The position numbers were made by a program, and so were the translations under genes. Below, one piece after another: positions 8,062-16,910 of a stretch of 48,933 nt of DNA. This DNA is from JBBDSH01 sp040905045 (lineage in GTDB: Bacteria > Pseudomonadota > Gammaproteobacteria > Eutrophobiales > Eutrophobiaceae), in NCBI GenBank assembly GCA_040905045.1, contig JBBDSH010000032.1, forward strand, positions 1 to 48,933. The letters run 5' to 3'. The stretch's first letter is position 1; each line of letters starts with the position of its first letter. Below the pieces are notes generated by a model. It was given only the letters and a program-made list of their open reading frames with translations. It was not told the DNA's origin and ran no database searches.

Positions 8062-8355
8062 ATGTCACGTATTCTAAAACTCGGTTTCGTGCTCCTTGTC
8101 ATGGTAGCCGGCCTGGCCTTCCATCTACGGAATGATCACCCGGTCATGCTCGATTTTTATCTTGGCAGTATCAGTTTGCCGTTCTCTATGTATGTTATCG
8201 GTGCTGTCTGTATAGGGGCACTTCTTGGCATAATATCCGTCCTGCCGAGGTTATTCCGGCTGAAACGGGAAAATGCCAGTCTTCAGCGGCACATCAAGAT
8301 CAACGAAACCGAATTGAATAACCTGAGAGTGATCCCGGTCAGGGATAATCATTGA
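8062..8355 (+). CDS. lapA: Lipopolysaccharide assembly protein A (LapA/YciS)
   Basis: Small inner-membrane protein, 97 residues, with two transmembrane segments (about 5-24 and 43-64) and a charged cytoplasmic tail with coiled-coil character (RLKRENASLQRHIKINETEL). The conserved NDHPVMLDFYLG core between the helices is typical of the LapA domain. It works with LapB in controlling LPS synthesis. ATG 8062 has GGGAG seven nt upstream. Its TGA overlaps the lapB ATG by one base, so the pair is co-translated. Confidence 0.92.
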   Translation: MSRILKLGFVLLVMVAGLAFHLRNDHPVMLDFYLGSISLPFSMYVIGAVCIGALLGIISVLPRLFRLKRENASLQRHIKINETELNNLRVIPVRDNH

Positions 8356-9536
8356 TGATACCGGAGTACTGGCTGTGGATAGTACTTGCATTGTTGCCCA
8401 TGGCGGCACTGACGGGCTGGTGGACGGCCCGTCGCGGCATGCGGCATGCGGATTATCGACAGCCGTCAGGCATGCATCCCGATTATTTCAAGGGTCTCAA
8501 TTTCGTGCTCAACGAGCAGCCGGACAAGGCCATTGAAGTTTTTATCCGTATGCTGGAGGTTGACAGCGAGACTATTGAAACCCATCTGGCACTGGGAAAC
8601 CTGTTTCGTCGTCGTGGTGAGGTGGACCGCGCTATTCGCATTCATCAGAACCTGATTGCACGCCCTACACTCAATCATGAACAGCGTGCAACCGCATTGC
8701 TGGAATTGGGTATGGACTATATGCGCTCGGGACTGCTGGACAGGGCCGAGGGCCTGTTCCTGGAATTGGTTGAAAGCGGGCATCACACTGTCCAGGCCTA
8801 TCAGCAGCTGCAGGACATCTATCAGCAGGAAAAGGACTGGCCCCAGGCAATAGCCGCAGCCCGGCGGCTGGAATTCATGTCCGGCGAAGACCTGAAACCG
8901 GTGATTGCCCAGTATTACTGCGAACTGGCCGATCTGGATTTGTCCGGCGACAGGGAAAAAGCGGCAAGAGACAATCTGCGCCGGGCATTGAACCTGGATC
9001 CACGCAGTGTGCGTGCCAGTATGCTGGAGGGGGAGATCGCCCGCAGACAGGGCAAACCCCGGGTTGCAATCAAGTTTTACAAGCGGGTGGAACAACAGGA
9101 TCCGGAATTCATTCCGGAAATCATTGAGCCCTTGCTGCAATGTTACGGTGAACTGAACAAAATGGATGAGTTTGTTGTCTATGTGAAAAGTCTGCTGGAT
9201 AATTACGGTGGTATAACACCGGCGTTGTACGTCACCGATATCCTGGCACGGTCGGAAGGCGAGGATGAGGCGATTCGTTTTATTTCATCGGAACTGAAAA
9301 AGCATCCAACCGTTCGCGGAGTCGACAGGTTGCTTGAATATACCGTTTCCCGCTCACAGGGGGAAACACGCGAGAACCTGATAACCGTCAAGGATCTGAC
9401 CAGACGTTTGCTGGAAAATCATCCTGTTTACAAGTGTCGGCAATGCGGATTCGATGCCCGGAATCTTCACTGGCAGTGTCCTGGTTGTAAACACTGGAAT
9501 ACGGTCAAACCCGTGCAAGGAGTTCAGGGTGAGTGA
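8355..9536 (+). CDS. lapB: Lipopolysaccharide assembly protein B (LapB/YciM)
   Basis: Inner-membrane-anchored TPR protein. In E. coli it adjusts LpxC turnover by FtsH and so balances LPS with phospholipid. Residues 1-22 form the anchor helix, followed by about eight TPR-like repeats, and a C-terminal rubredoxin-type metal knuckle with CRQCGF and CPGCKHW pairs. At 393 residues it is close to E. coli LapB (389). I start it at ATG 8355, which overlaps the lapA stop (TGATG). The end overlaps the pyrF start by 8 nt, and the lapA-lapB-pyrF order is conserved in Gammaproteobacteria. Confidence 0.95.
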   Translation: MIPEYWLWIVLALLPMAALTGWWTARRGMRHADYRQPSGMHPDYFKGLNFVLNEQPDKAIEVFIRMLEVDSETIETHLALGNLFRRRGEVDRAIRIHQNLIARPTLNHEQRATALLELGMDYMRSGLLDRAEGLFLELVESGHHTVQAYQQLQDIYQQEKDWPQAIAAARRLEFMSGEDLKPVIAQYYCELADLDLSGDREKAARDNLRRALNLDPRSVRASMLEGEIARRQGKPRVAIKFYKRVEQQDPEFIPEIIEPLLQCYGELNKMDEFVVYVKSLLDNYGGITPALYVTDILARSEGEDEAIRFISSELKKHPTVRGVDRLLEYTVSRSQGETRENLITVKDLTRRLLENHPVYKCRQCGFDARNLHWQCPGCKHWNTVKPVQGVQGE

Positions 9537-10233
9537 CCCCCGCATCATCGTATCGCTGGATTTTGCCGAGCAGGAGGCGGGACTGGAACTGGCCCGTTCC
9601 CTGGAGCCCGGGCGCTGCCGCATGAAAGTGGGCAAGGAATTGTTCACCCGTTACGGACCGACGGTGGTAAGAGAACTGATTGCGCTTGGCTACGATGTGT
9701 TTCTGGATTTGAAATTCCACGATATCCCCAACACCGTGGCCAGTGCCTGCCGGGCCGCGGCTGACCTGGGTGTCTGGATGTTGAACGTACACACCGCCGG
9801 CGGCAGGGCCATGCTGGAGAGTGCCCGTGAGGCGGTTGAACGGGCGCCGGTCAGGCCTCTTTTGATCGGTGTTACCGTCCTGACGAGTCTCGATGATCAG
9901 GATCTGCGCGAGACGGGTGTCGGGTCCGGTACCGGAGAGCAGGTCATGCGGCTGGCCGGCCTGGCACGCGAGACGGGGCTTGACGGTGTGGTCTGTTCGG
10001 CGCGGGAGGCGCGGGAATTGCGCCGGATCCACGGCAGCGATTTCTGCCTGGTGACTCCGGGCATCCGACCCTCCGGCAGCGGCGCGGATGACCAGGCTCG
10101 GGTGGTTACCCCTGAACAGGCCATTGCCGCCGGCAGCGATTATCTCGTTATCGGCCGGCCCATAACCCGGGCGGCGGATCCGTCGGCGGCGCTTGCGGCC
10201 ATTGAAGCTAGTACCTCGACACAGGGATTATGA
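9529..10233 (+). CDS. pyrF: Orotidine 5'-phosphate decarboxylase
   Basis: Final step of UMP synthesis, decarboxylation of OMP. TIM-barrel enzyme with the catalytic segment FLDLKFHDIPNTV and the phosphate-binding end VTPGIRP and YLVIGRPITRA. GTG 9529 is chosen because AAGGAG lies six nt upstream and the protein then starts as family members do (SDPRIIVSLDF), giving 234 residues. A longer frame to 9454 lies within lapB. The last residues (about ASTSTQGL) and the stop codon come from the left arm of the hairpin repeat at 10210-10269. Confidence 0.95.
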   Translation: MSDPRIIVSLDFAEQEAGLELARSLEPGRCRMKVGKELFTRYGPTVVRELIALGYDVFLDLKFHDIPNTVASACRAAADLGVWMLNVHTAGGRAMLESAREAVERAPVRPLLIGVTVLTSLDDQDLRETGVGSGTGEQVMRLAGLARETGLDGVVCSAREARELRRIHGSDFCLVTPGIRPSGSGADDQARVVTPEQAIAAGSDYLVIGRPITRAADPSAALAAIEASTSTQGL

Positions 10234-10269
10234 TGAGTTCAGTCAATATAATTCCTGTGTCGAGGTACT
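10210..10269 (+). repeat. 22-bp-stem hairpin at the pyrF end, holding the 28-mer repeat
   Basis: The arms at 10210-10231 and 10248-10269 are complementary in 21 of 22 positions around a 16-nt loop. Each arm begins AGTACCTCGACACAGG when read inward. The left arm encodes the pyrF C terminus and stop. The hairpin could attenuate or end transcription before mfd, although no T-run follows. A single-arm copy lies at 3508-3535 before aroA. Confidence 0.85.
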
Positions 10270-10299
10270 GTCTCCCCGATAAAATCCGTTAACCTCATA

Positions 10300-13200
10300 A
10301 TGTCTCAAAGTTACGATTTGGATAATCCAGTCAGTCCACTGCGGCCGCTGTTGCCGGAACAGCCCGGTGAACGACGCTACTGGGGCGGACTCTACGGCAG
10401 CAGCAAGGCGCTGGCCATCCGGGAAGCGGCGGGGCTGATACAAGGCCCGGTCCTTGTGATCGCGCCGGATCCCAATGCGGTGCAGCGTCTCTATGAGGGA
10501 CTGCGGTTTTTTGGCGCAGGTGATGACGATATTCCGTTGATGTCCTTTCCTGACTGGGAAACGTTACCCTACGATCTGTTTTCCCCGTATCAGGATATTA
10601 TCTCCGAGCGATTATCCACTCTCGCACAACTGCCTGATTTGCAGCGGGGGGTGCTGGTGGCATCGATATCGACCGTCATGCACAGACTGCTGCCGCGGGA
10701 ATATCTGTGCGCCAACAGCCTTATCCTGAGTACCGGCCAGCAGCTGGATCCGGAACGTTTCCGTTTGCAGCTCAGCGAGAGTGGATATCGTTTTGTCTCC
10801 CAGGTTATGGAACACGGTGATGTCGCCATACGCGGTTCGCTTCTGGATATCTATCCCATGGGTTCCGCCTGGCCCCTGCGCATTGATCTTTTCGATACGG
10901 AAATCGACAGTATCCGCCTGTTTGATCCGGAATCGCAATTGACACGGGAGACGACCGACAGTATTCGCATTCTGCCAGCCCGGGAGTTCGGCCTCGATGC
11001 CGCCGCCGTCAATCGCTTCCGGGCCAACTGGCGGGAGCGTTTCAGCGGCAATCCGGCCGCTTCCATCATCTATCGTGATGTCAGTGAGGGACTGGCCCCG
11101 GCCGGTATCGAATATTACCTGCCGCTGTTTTACGAGCAGACTGACAGTATTTTTGATTACATGAATTCAGGGGGACTTGTGATCCTCGATGAAGGCGTTC
11201 AGGAAGCGGCCGAAACCTTCTGGGAGGACACCTGTGAACGATACCGGCAGCGCTGCGAGAATATTGAACGGCCCTTGTTGAAACCGCAGGAAATTTTCTA
11301 CCCGATAGAGGAATTTCTGCAGCATGCCGGGAAATTTCCGCAGGTTTACAGCAGGGCACTGGCACGGAACGATGATCGCGCGGGAACGGTTAATTTTGCC
11401 GCCGGCACACCGACACGGATCCCCGTGGATTCCCGTGCCGGTGAGCCCCTTGGTCTGCTGAAACGGTTCATCGAAAATTTCCATGGCCGGATCCTGCTGG
11501 TGGCGGAATCGGCCGGCCGGCGTGAGACCATTCTTGAGTTACTGCGTAAAAACGATCTGCAGCCTGCACTCTTTTCGGACTGGCATGAATTCCTGAACGG
11601 TAATGCTTCACTGGGTCTGACCGTTGCGCCTCTGGAAGAGGGCGCGCTTCTGCACGAACCGCGCATCGCCGTCATCAGTGAAACCCAGTTATTCGGTGAA
11701 CGGGTACAGCAACGCCGGTTACGCAAACGCAGGCAGACGGATGCCGAGGCCGTAGTCCGCAATCTGACCGAGTTGACCACGGGTGCACCGGTGGTGCATG
11801 AAGAACACGGAGTCGGTCGCTACCTGGGACTGGCTAATCTGGAAGTGGGGGATGTTCCGGCGGAATTTATCTGCCTGGAGTATGACAAGGGTGACAAATT
11901 GTATGTCCCGGTGTCTTCCCTGGACAGGATCAGCCGCTATACCGGCATGGATCCGGAACACGCACCACTGCACCGGCTGGGTTCCGGACAGTGGGAGAAG
12001 GCCCGGCGGAAAGCGCAGGAACGCGTCTATGATGTGGCCGCCGAACTGCTGGAGCTCCATGCTCGCCGTGCCGCTCGTGACGGCTACAGCTTTCAGGTCG
12101 ATGAAGATGCCTACCAGTCCTTTGCACAGGCATTTCCCTTCGAGGAAACCCCGGGACAGATGGATGCCATCAATGATGTTCTCAAGGATCTGCGTTCCAA
12201 TCGCCCCATGGATCGGCTTATCTGTGGTGATTCCGGATTCGGCAAGACCGAGGTGGCCATGCGGGCGGCGTTCATCACAGTCAACAATAACAGACAAGTG
12301 GCATTGCTGGTTCCGACAACGCTTCTGGCGCAGCAACACTACCAGAATTTCAAGGATCGGTTCGCCGACTGGCCGGTGCGTGTCGAGGTTTTATCCCGTT
12401 TTGTCGACCGAAAAAAAACCACGGAGGTACTGCGAGGGCTTTCCGAAGGCAAGGTGGATATAATTATAGGTACTCATAAACTTCTGCAGGACGACATCCG
12501 TTTTGAGCGCCTGGGACTGGTTATTATCGACGAGGAGCATCGCTTCGGAGTACGACAGAAGGAAAAATTCAAATCCCTGCGTGCCGAAGTGGATGTTCTG
12601 ACACTGACGGCAACACCGATCCCGCGGACATTGAACATGGCATTGTCGGATATGCGTGATTTGTCCATTATTGCCTCGCCTCCATCCCGGCGACTGGCGG
12701 TGAAAACCTTTATTAATGAATGGAATGATGCACTTCTTAAGGAAGCCATGCTGCGTGAAATCAAGCGGGGAGGACAGGTTTATTTCCTGCATAACAAGGT
12801 CGAGACCATCAACAGCAAGGCTGAAGAAATAGAGGCCCTGGTGCCCGAAGCCAGGGTCCGGATCGCTCATGGTCAGTTGCCGGAGAAGGAACTGGAGCAG
12901 ATCATGTTCGATTTCTATCACAGGCGTTTCAATATCCTTGTCTGCTCCACGATTATCGAGACGGGCATTGATGTTCCCAACGCCAATACCATTATTATCA
13001 ATCGCGCGGACAAGTTCGGCCTGGCGCAGCTTTATCAGTTACGCGGACGGGTCGGTCGTTCACACCATCGCGCCTATGCCTATCTCGTAGTGCCGCCGCA
13101 GCGTGCCATGACGAAAGATGCAATCAAGCGTCTTGAGGCAATAGAATCACTGGAAGAACTGGGTATCGGTTTTACGCTCGCCACTCATGATTTGGAGATA

Positions 13201-13791
13201 CGCGGGGCCGGAGAGATTCTGGGAGAAGATCAAAGCGGCCAGATCCAGGAGATCGGGTTCGGCCTGTATATGGACATGCTGGATCGCGCTGTCAAGGCTC
13301 TCAAGTCCGGCAAACAACCGCAACTGGACAGGCCGCTGGATCACGGTACCGATGTGGACCTGCATATGTCCGCACTGATACCGGAGGATTATCTGCCTGA
13401 CGTCCAGGCGCGCCTGATCATGTACAAGCGTATCGCCAGTGCCGCCGATGAACAGGAACTGGAATCCCTGCAGGAGGAAATGATCGATCGTTTCGGTATG
13501 TTGCCGGAGCCGATAAGAAACCTGTTTGCCGTTACCCGGCTCAAGCAGCAAGCGGCGCCGCTGGGTATCCGCAAGATCGATCTGGGAGAGAAGGGCGGCC
13601 GACTGTTATTCCATGAAAAAACCCGGGTGGATCCGTCCAGGATTATTGAATTGATCAGGGAAAACCCCGCGGTCTACAAGCTGGACGGCAGTGATAAACT
13701 GCGAATTTCCAGGGAAATGCCGCAGGCGTCCGACCGTATCCAGGCATTGACCGATTTATTCGAGGCTATTGCGATGAGGCAGGCGGCATGA
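10300..13791 (+). CDS. mfd: Transcription-repair coupling factor
   Basis: SF2 translocase that removes RNA polymerase stalled at lesions and recruits UvrA. Domain order is as expected: an N-terminal UvrB-like module (to about 330), an RNA-polymerase-interaction domain around 490-560 (VVHEEHGVGRYLGL), helicase motor with Walker A GDSGFGKTE near residue 645 and DEEH near 745, the RGRVGRS motif, and a C-terminal TRCF domain. The usual GDVGFGKTE has Ser for Val here, a conservative change. At 1163 residues it has normal length. The ATG has a weak ribosome-binding site. The stop overlaps the csiV start (ATGA). Confidence 0.98.
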   Translation: MSQSYDLDNPVSPLRPLLPEQPGERRYWGGLYGSSKALAIREAAGLIQGPVLVIAPDPNAVQRLYEGLRFFGAGDDDIPLMSFPDWETLPYDLFSPYQDIISERLSTLAQLPDLQRGVLVASISTVMHRLLPREYLCANSLILSTGQQLDPERFRLQLSESGYRFVSQVMEHGDVAIRGSLLDIYPMGSAWPLRIDLFDTEIDSIRLFDPESQLTRETTDSIRILPAREFGLDAAAVNRFRANWRERFSGNPAASIIYRDVSEGLAPAGIEYYLPLFYEQTDSIFDYMNSGGLVILDEGVQEAAETFWEDTCERYRQRCENIERPLLKPQEIFYPIEEFLQHAGKFPQVYSRALARNDDRAGTVNFAAGTPTRIPVDSRAGEPLGLLKRFIENFHGRILLVAESAGRRETILELLRKNDLQPALFSDWHEFLNGNASLGLTVAPLEEGALLHEPRIAVISETQLFGERVQQRRLRKRRQTDAEAVVRNLTELTTGAPVVHEEHGVGRYLGLANLEVGDVPAEFICLEYDKGDKLYVPVSSLDRISRYTGMDPEHAPLHRLGSGQWEKARRKAQERVYDVAAELLELHARRAARDGYSFQVDEDAYQSFAQAFPFEETPGQMDAINDVLKDLRSNRPMDRLICGDSGFGKTEVAMRAAFITVNNNRQVALLVPTTLLAQQHYQNFKDRFADWPVRVEVLSRFVDRKKTTEVLRGLSEGKVDIIIGTHKLLQDDIRFERLGLVIIDEEHRFGVRQKEKFKSLRAEVDVLTLTATPIPRTLNMALSDMRDLSIIASPPSRRLAVKTFINEWNDALLKEAMLREIKRGGQVYFLHNKVETINSKAEEIEALVPEARVRIAHGQLPEKELEQIMFDFYHRRFNILVCSTIIETGIDVPNANTIIINRADKFGLAQLYQLRGRVGRSHHRAYAYLVVPPQRAMTKDAIKRLEAIESLEELGIGFTLATHDLEIRGAGEILGEDQSGQIQEIGFGLYMDMLDRAVKALKSGKQPQLDRPLDHGTDVDLHMSALIPEDYLPDVQARLIMYKRIASAADEQELESLQEEMIDRFGMLPEPIRNLFAVTRLKQQAAPLGIRKIDLGEKGGRLLFHEKTRVDPSRIIELIRENPAVYKLDGSDKLRISREMPQASDRIQALTDLFEAIAMRQAA

Positions 13792-14600
13792 AGAAATACG
13801 CTATGATACCGGCGCTGATCCTGTGTCTGTCGGGCATTACTCTTCCGGTTTATGCCGAATCCTGGTTCCAGGTCGAGGTCATCGTGTTTGAATATACACG
13901 TCCGGATACCGATGGCGAATCCTGGTATACGAACCCGGGTCTCCCCGGGCATCTGAATTCCATCGAGCTGATCCAGGGATTGCCTGCGGTACGGGAAACG
14001 ATGACGCCGCCATCGGATCGGGAAGGTGAAACGGCAGACGATATCGATGCGGAATCCACGCGGGTTTCCCGGGTCGCCTATCTGGAATTGCCGGAGGATC
14101 ATAAAAACATGGCCGGTATTTATCGCGTACTGAATCTGTCCGCCGGTTACCGGCCGCTGTACCACGCAACCTGGCAACAGCCGGGACTCGACGGAAGCGA
14201 GGCGCGGTATGTGCATATTGAAGGCCTGCGGGAAACGACCGGAACGGGCATGGAGATTGAAGGGAATAACGATAAAAACACGAGAGATGACGACTTTGAT
14301 ACGGGGACCGCATCGGTAAATGCGATACCGGAAATGTCATTCGACGGTATGATCCGGTTACGAAGTACCCACTTCCTGCACCTGGATGTGGATACCGCTT
14401 ATTTCCCGCCGGACCCCTCCATTTTGCAAAGCGAAACGGCTCTGGGACAGGGATTGCCCGCCTACCAGTTTGCCGACTATGTCCGTCTGCAGGAAAGCCG
14501 CCGCATCCGGCTCAAGGAACTGCATTATTTTGACCACCCACTCTTCGGTGTCATTGTCCAGGTCACCCGAATCGAGGATGAGACCAAGAGTGAAGAGTGA
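13788..14600 (+). CDS. csiV: CsiV-family periplasmic protein
   Basis: Secreted protein with a cleavable signal peptide (KKYAMIPALILCLSGITLPVYA, cut near residue 24), then the family hallmark WFQVEVIVFEY. The C-terminal half has FDGMIRLRSTHFLHLDVD and RRIRLKELHYFDHPLFGVIV, as in CsiV proteins, which in Vibrio help activate lytic murein glycosylases. It overlaps mfd by 4 nt, and mfd-csiV adjacency is common in Gammaproteobacteria. The central part is variable and rich in acidic residues. The last codons (TKSEE) overlap a GTGAGG-type repeat half, so the C terminus may have been reshaped by repeat DNA. Confidence 0.8.
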   Translation: MKKYAMIPALILCLSGITLPVYAESWFQVEVIVFEYTRPDTDGESWYTNPGLPGHLNSIELIQGLPAVRETMTPPSDREGETADDIDAESTRVSRVAYLELPEDHKNMAGIYRVLNLSAGYRPLYHATWQQPGLDGSEARYVHIEGLRETTGTGMEIEGNNDKNTRDDDFDTGTASVNAIPEMSFDGMIRLRSTHFLHLDVDTAYFPPDPSILQSETALGQGLPAYQFADYVRLQESRRIRLKELHYFDHPLFGVIVQVTRIEDETKSEE

Positions 14601-14642
14601 GGCATAACTGCAGTTACAAGTAACAAGTCACAAGTTACAAGG
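14586..14642. repeat. GAGTGAAGAGTGAGG half-repeat and ACAAGT tandem units
   Basis: The end of csiV reads AAGAGTGAAGAGTGAGG, a single purine arm of the GTGAGG family. It is followed by imperfect tandem units of the type TTACAAGTAACAAGTCACAAG (14614-14641). No complementary arm is seen nearby. Confidence 0.6.
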
Positions 14643-15041
14643 AAAAAAACAGGAATCCTATGATGTGCCGGGAACCTTGTTTGACTATCCGGCTTCGTTG
14701 AACCATGGATTATATCTTGCAGAGTCCGCGGAGTACGCAGAGGAATGAATGCTGACTACTGCACTGCGCTCCTTATGCTTCCTGCATGCAAGGTAATAAT
14801 TGCCATTGTTGGCAACAGGATTTGATCTCGCCAAGGGCGCCAAGTACGCCAAGAAAAAAAATTCTTATTCCTTTGCGATCTTTGCGCCCTTGGCGAGATC
14901 AATCACCGAGGTTTCTCGAAAACTGTTATGTTGTGACTCACGTCGAACGTCCGAGAGCTACAATACCAAACAGATATTATTACTCTGCGTGCTCTTCGGC
15001 CTCTGCGTGAGATCAATAATCCGTTCAGGTTGGCATGAAAA
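14643..15041. repeat. Nested inverted repeats (GCAGAGG outer, CGCCAAGG inner), no gene
   Basis: Inner pair: the arm starting GATCTCGCCAAGGGCGCC (14824-14853) and its near-complement CTTTGCG...GGCGAGATC (14871-14900), about 25 of 30 matched, around a 17-nt A/T-rich spacer. Outer pair: CAGAGTCCGCGGAGTACGCAG (14720-14743) against CTCTGCGTGCTCTTCGGC (from 14982 to about 15010). Both arms use short tandem units (CGCCAAG; GTACGCAGAG). The stretch lies between convergent csiV and the methylthioinosine phosphorylase gene. Apparent short ORFs here are repeat translations. Confidence 0.75.
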
Positions 15042-15779
15042 CTAAAGACTGGCGATAATCGCCTGGAGCAGTCGCTGGACGTCGGCCATGCCCTGGCCCA
15101 GATTCTTCTTTATCTCATCCATGGTGATTTCTTTTTCTGTTTTCCCTGCGGCCCAGTTTACGACCACGGCGATGCAGGCGTAGTCCAGGTCCACTTCCCG
15201 CGCCAGTGCGGCCTCGGGCATGCCGGTCATGCCGACGATATCGCAGCCATCCCTTTCCATTCGATCGATCTCGGCGGCGGTTTCCAGACGCGGCCCCTGT
15301 GTGGCGCCGTAGGTGGCCCTGTCAACGACATCAACCCCGGCTTCCCGTGCCGCTTTGAGCAGTGTTTCCCTGAGGGGGCCGGCATAGGGCCGGGTGAAAT
15401 CGATATGGCTTACCTCGGGACCGTCCTCGAAAAAACTGTGTTTTCGGCCCCAGGTGTAGTCGATGATTTGATCGGGAATAACAATGCGGCAGGGAGTCAT
15501 TTCACCGGTGATGCCGCCGACGGCATTTACGGCCAGGATCCGTTCAACGCCACAATCCTTTAACGCTCTTATATTGGCGCGATAATTTATCCGGTGGGGC
15601 GGAATAACATGACCGTCGCCGTGACGGGGCAGGAATACGATTTCCATGCCGGCGTAACGGCCGAAAGTCAGGGGGGCGGAAAGTTCACCGAAAGGGGTGA
15701 TCGTTCCCTCGCGTCGGCCGGGATCCAGTTCTTCCAGCCTGGTCAGTCCGGTGCCGCCGATGATCGCCAGATGGATCAT
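15042..15779 (-). CDS. S-methyl-5'-thioinosine phosphorylase (MTAP/PNP family)
   Basis: Phosphorolysis of a purine nucleoside from the polyamine/SAM by-product methylthioadenosine. The fold and motifs are those of the MTAP family: IIGGTGL at the N terminus (phosphate loop), LPRHGDGHVIPPHRINYRAN, and ILAVNAVGGIT. The last segment resembles the thioinosine-specific bacterial enzymes more than the TACGS of MTAP; substrate preference is inferred. I start at ATG 15779 (245 aa), which overlaps the TGA of the upstream DUF815 gene (ATGA). The frame is open for another 161 codons upstream but that part lies over the neighbouring gene. Confidence 0.85.
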   Translation of the reverse strand: MIHLAIIGGTGLTRLEELDPGRREGTITPFGELSAPLTFGRYAGMEIVFLPRHGDGHVIPPHRINYRANIRALKDCGVERILAVNAVGGITGEMTPCRIVIPDQIIDYTWGRKHSFFEDGPEVSHIDFTRPYAGPLRETLLKAAREAGVDVVDRATYGATQGPRLETAAEIDRMERDGCDIVGMTGMPEAALAREVDLDYACIAVVVNWAAGKTEKEITMDEIKKNLGQGMADVQRLLQAIIASL

Positions 15780-16654
15780 GAATGTTCCAGTCTTTGTTTC
15801 CCCGCCCAGTCCCGTGCGAACAGATTGGCGCTGCGGCCGCTGCGGGAGCCGTGTTCCAGGGCCCATTTCAGTGCCGCCTTGTCCAGTGACTCCTGATCCT
15901 GTAACGGCACAGCCCCCAGTTTCTCCAGCCAGTAATGCACGATTTGAAGATACTGATCCTGGGTAAAGGGATGAAAGGAGAGCCACAGGCCGAAACGCTC
16001 GGACAGGGACAGTTTTTCTTCCAGGGATTCGCTCAGGTGCAGTTCGCCGTCCACCATGGCGCTGTCGCGGTTTTCCTGCATGTATTCCGGGATCAAATGC
16101 CGCCGATTGGATGTCGCATAGATAAGCACGTTTTCGGGCGGCTGACTCATGGAACCATCCATGATGACCTTCAATGCCTTGTAAGCCGGATCGTCCGCCT
16201 CGAAGGAAAGATCGTCGCAGAACAACAGAAACCGGCCGCTCTGCTCGTACAGAGAGTCGCACAGGCAGGGCAGATCGCGCAGATGATCCCGGTCCACTTC
16301 AATCAGGTTCAGATGCTGTTTTTGAAAGGCATTGAAGACGGCTTTAATCAGTGATGATTTGCCCGTGCCGCGGGGACCCCACAACAGGGCATTGTTGGCC
16401 GGCAGTTCGGCCAGAAACTGGCGGGTATTCTGTTCCAGCCGGGATTTCTGTCGATCAACACACTGCAGATCGTCGAGCCGCACCGGACTGATGTGCCGTA
16501 TGGGTTCCAGTCCCCGGCGACGGCCGTGGTAGCGCCAGCAGTGGCTGGGAGAATCCTGAGCGAACAACGGGCTGTTGGTATCGCCGGGGAGGATCCGTTC
16601 AAGGCGATCCAGCAACTCATTTGCACGCTTGAAGAATGTATCTTTATCGGTCAT
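15776..16654 (-). CDS. DUF815-family AAA-type ATPase
   Basis: Cytoplasmic P-loop ATPase of 292 residues with Walker A GPRGTGKS (93-100) and Walker B FLLFCDDLSF. A sensor-like YATSNRRHLIP motif and an arginine-rich C-terminal part (SRSGRSANLFARDW) follow. These are hallmarks of DUF815 (PF05673), related to AAA+ loaders such as DnaC; its role is not established. It is translationally coupled to the thioinosine phosphorylase downstream and divergent from nfeD. The 256-nt divergent gap is AT-rich near 16681-16815 but shows no consensus promoter I would stand behind. Confidence 0.85.
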   Translation of the reverse strand: MTDKDTFFKRANELLDRLERILPGDTNSPLFAQDSPSHCWRYHGRRRGLEPIRHISPVRLDDLQCVDRQKSRLEQNTRQFLAELPANNALLWGPRGTGKSSLIKAVFNAFQKQHLNLIEVDRDHLRDLPCLCDSLYEQSGRFLLFCDDLSFEADDPAYKALKVIMDGSMSQPPENVLIYATSNRRHLIPEYMQENRDSAMVDGELHLSESLEEKLSLSERFGLWLSFHPFTQDQYLQIVHYWLEKLGAVPLQDQESLDKAALKWALEHGSRSGRSANLFARDWAGKQRLEHS

Positions 16655-16910
16655 CTGGTAATGGATTATTGCAGGTAAATGTTTTTATATATCCATATCG
16701 GGTTGTTTGGTACTGTTCAAACCGGCAAGTATAACAGGCCGGGAAAATTTGTGCCGCATCTAATTGATTGTTTTAATTACGGTAATTGAATCACCGACGA
16801 TAATGTATCACTATGGAAAATGCTTCAGTTTGAGCGCAAACATTGCTACTGTGCTCCAGACACGGCGTTGATTCATCATTCCTGAGTAGAGGTTCTCGGC
16901 AGACCGGACA

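Noticed and set aside
14786..15045. Two short ORFs in the csiV downstream gap
   Set aside because: They translate the nested CGCCAAGG and GCAGAGG repeats; no ribosome-binding site or domain.
15780..16262. N-terminal extension of the methylthioinosine phosphorylase
   Set aside because: Lies over the DUF815 gene in another frame; the family begins at ATG 15779 with the phosphate loop, and ATGA coupling fits.
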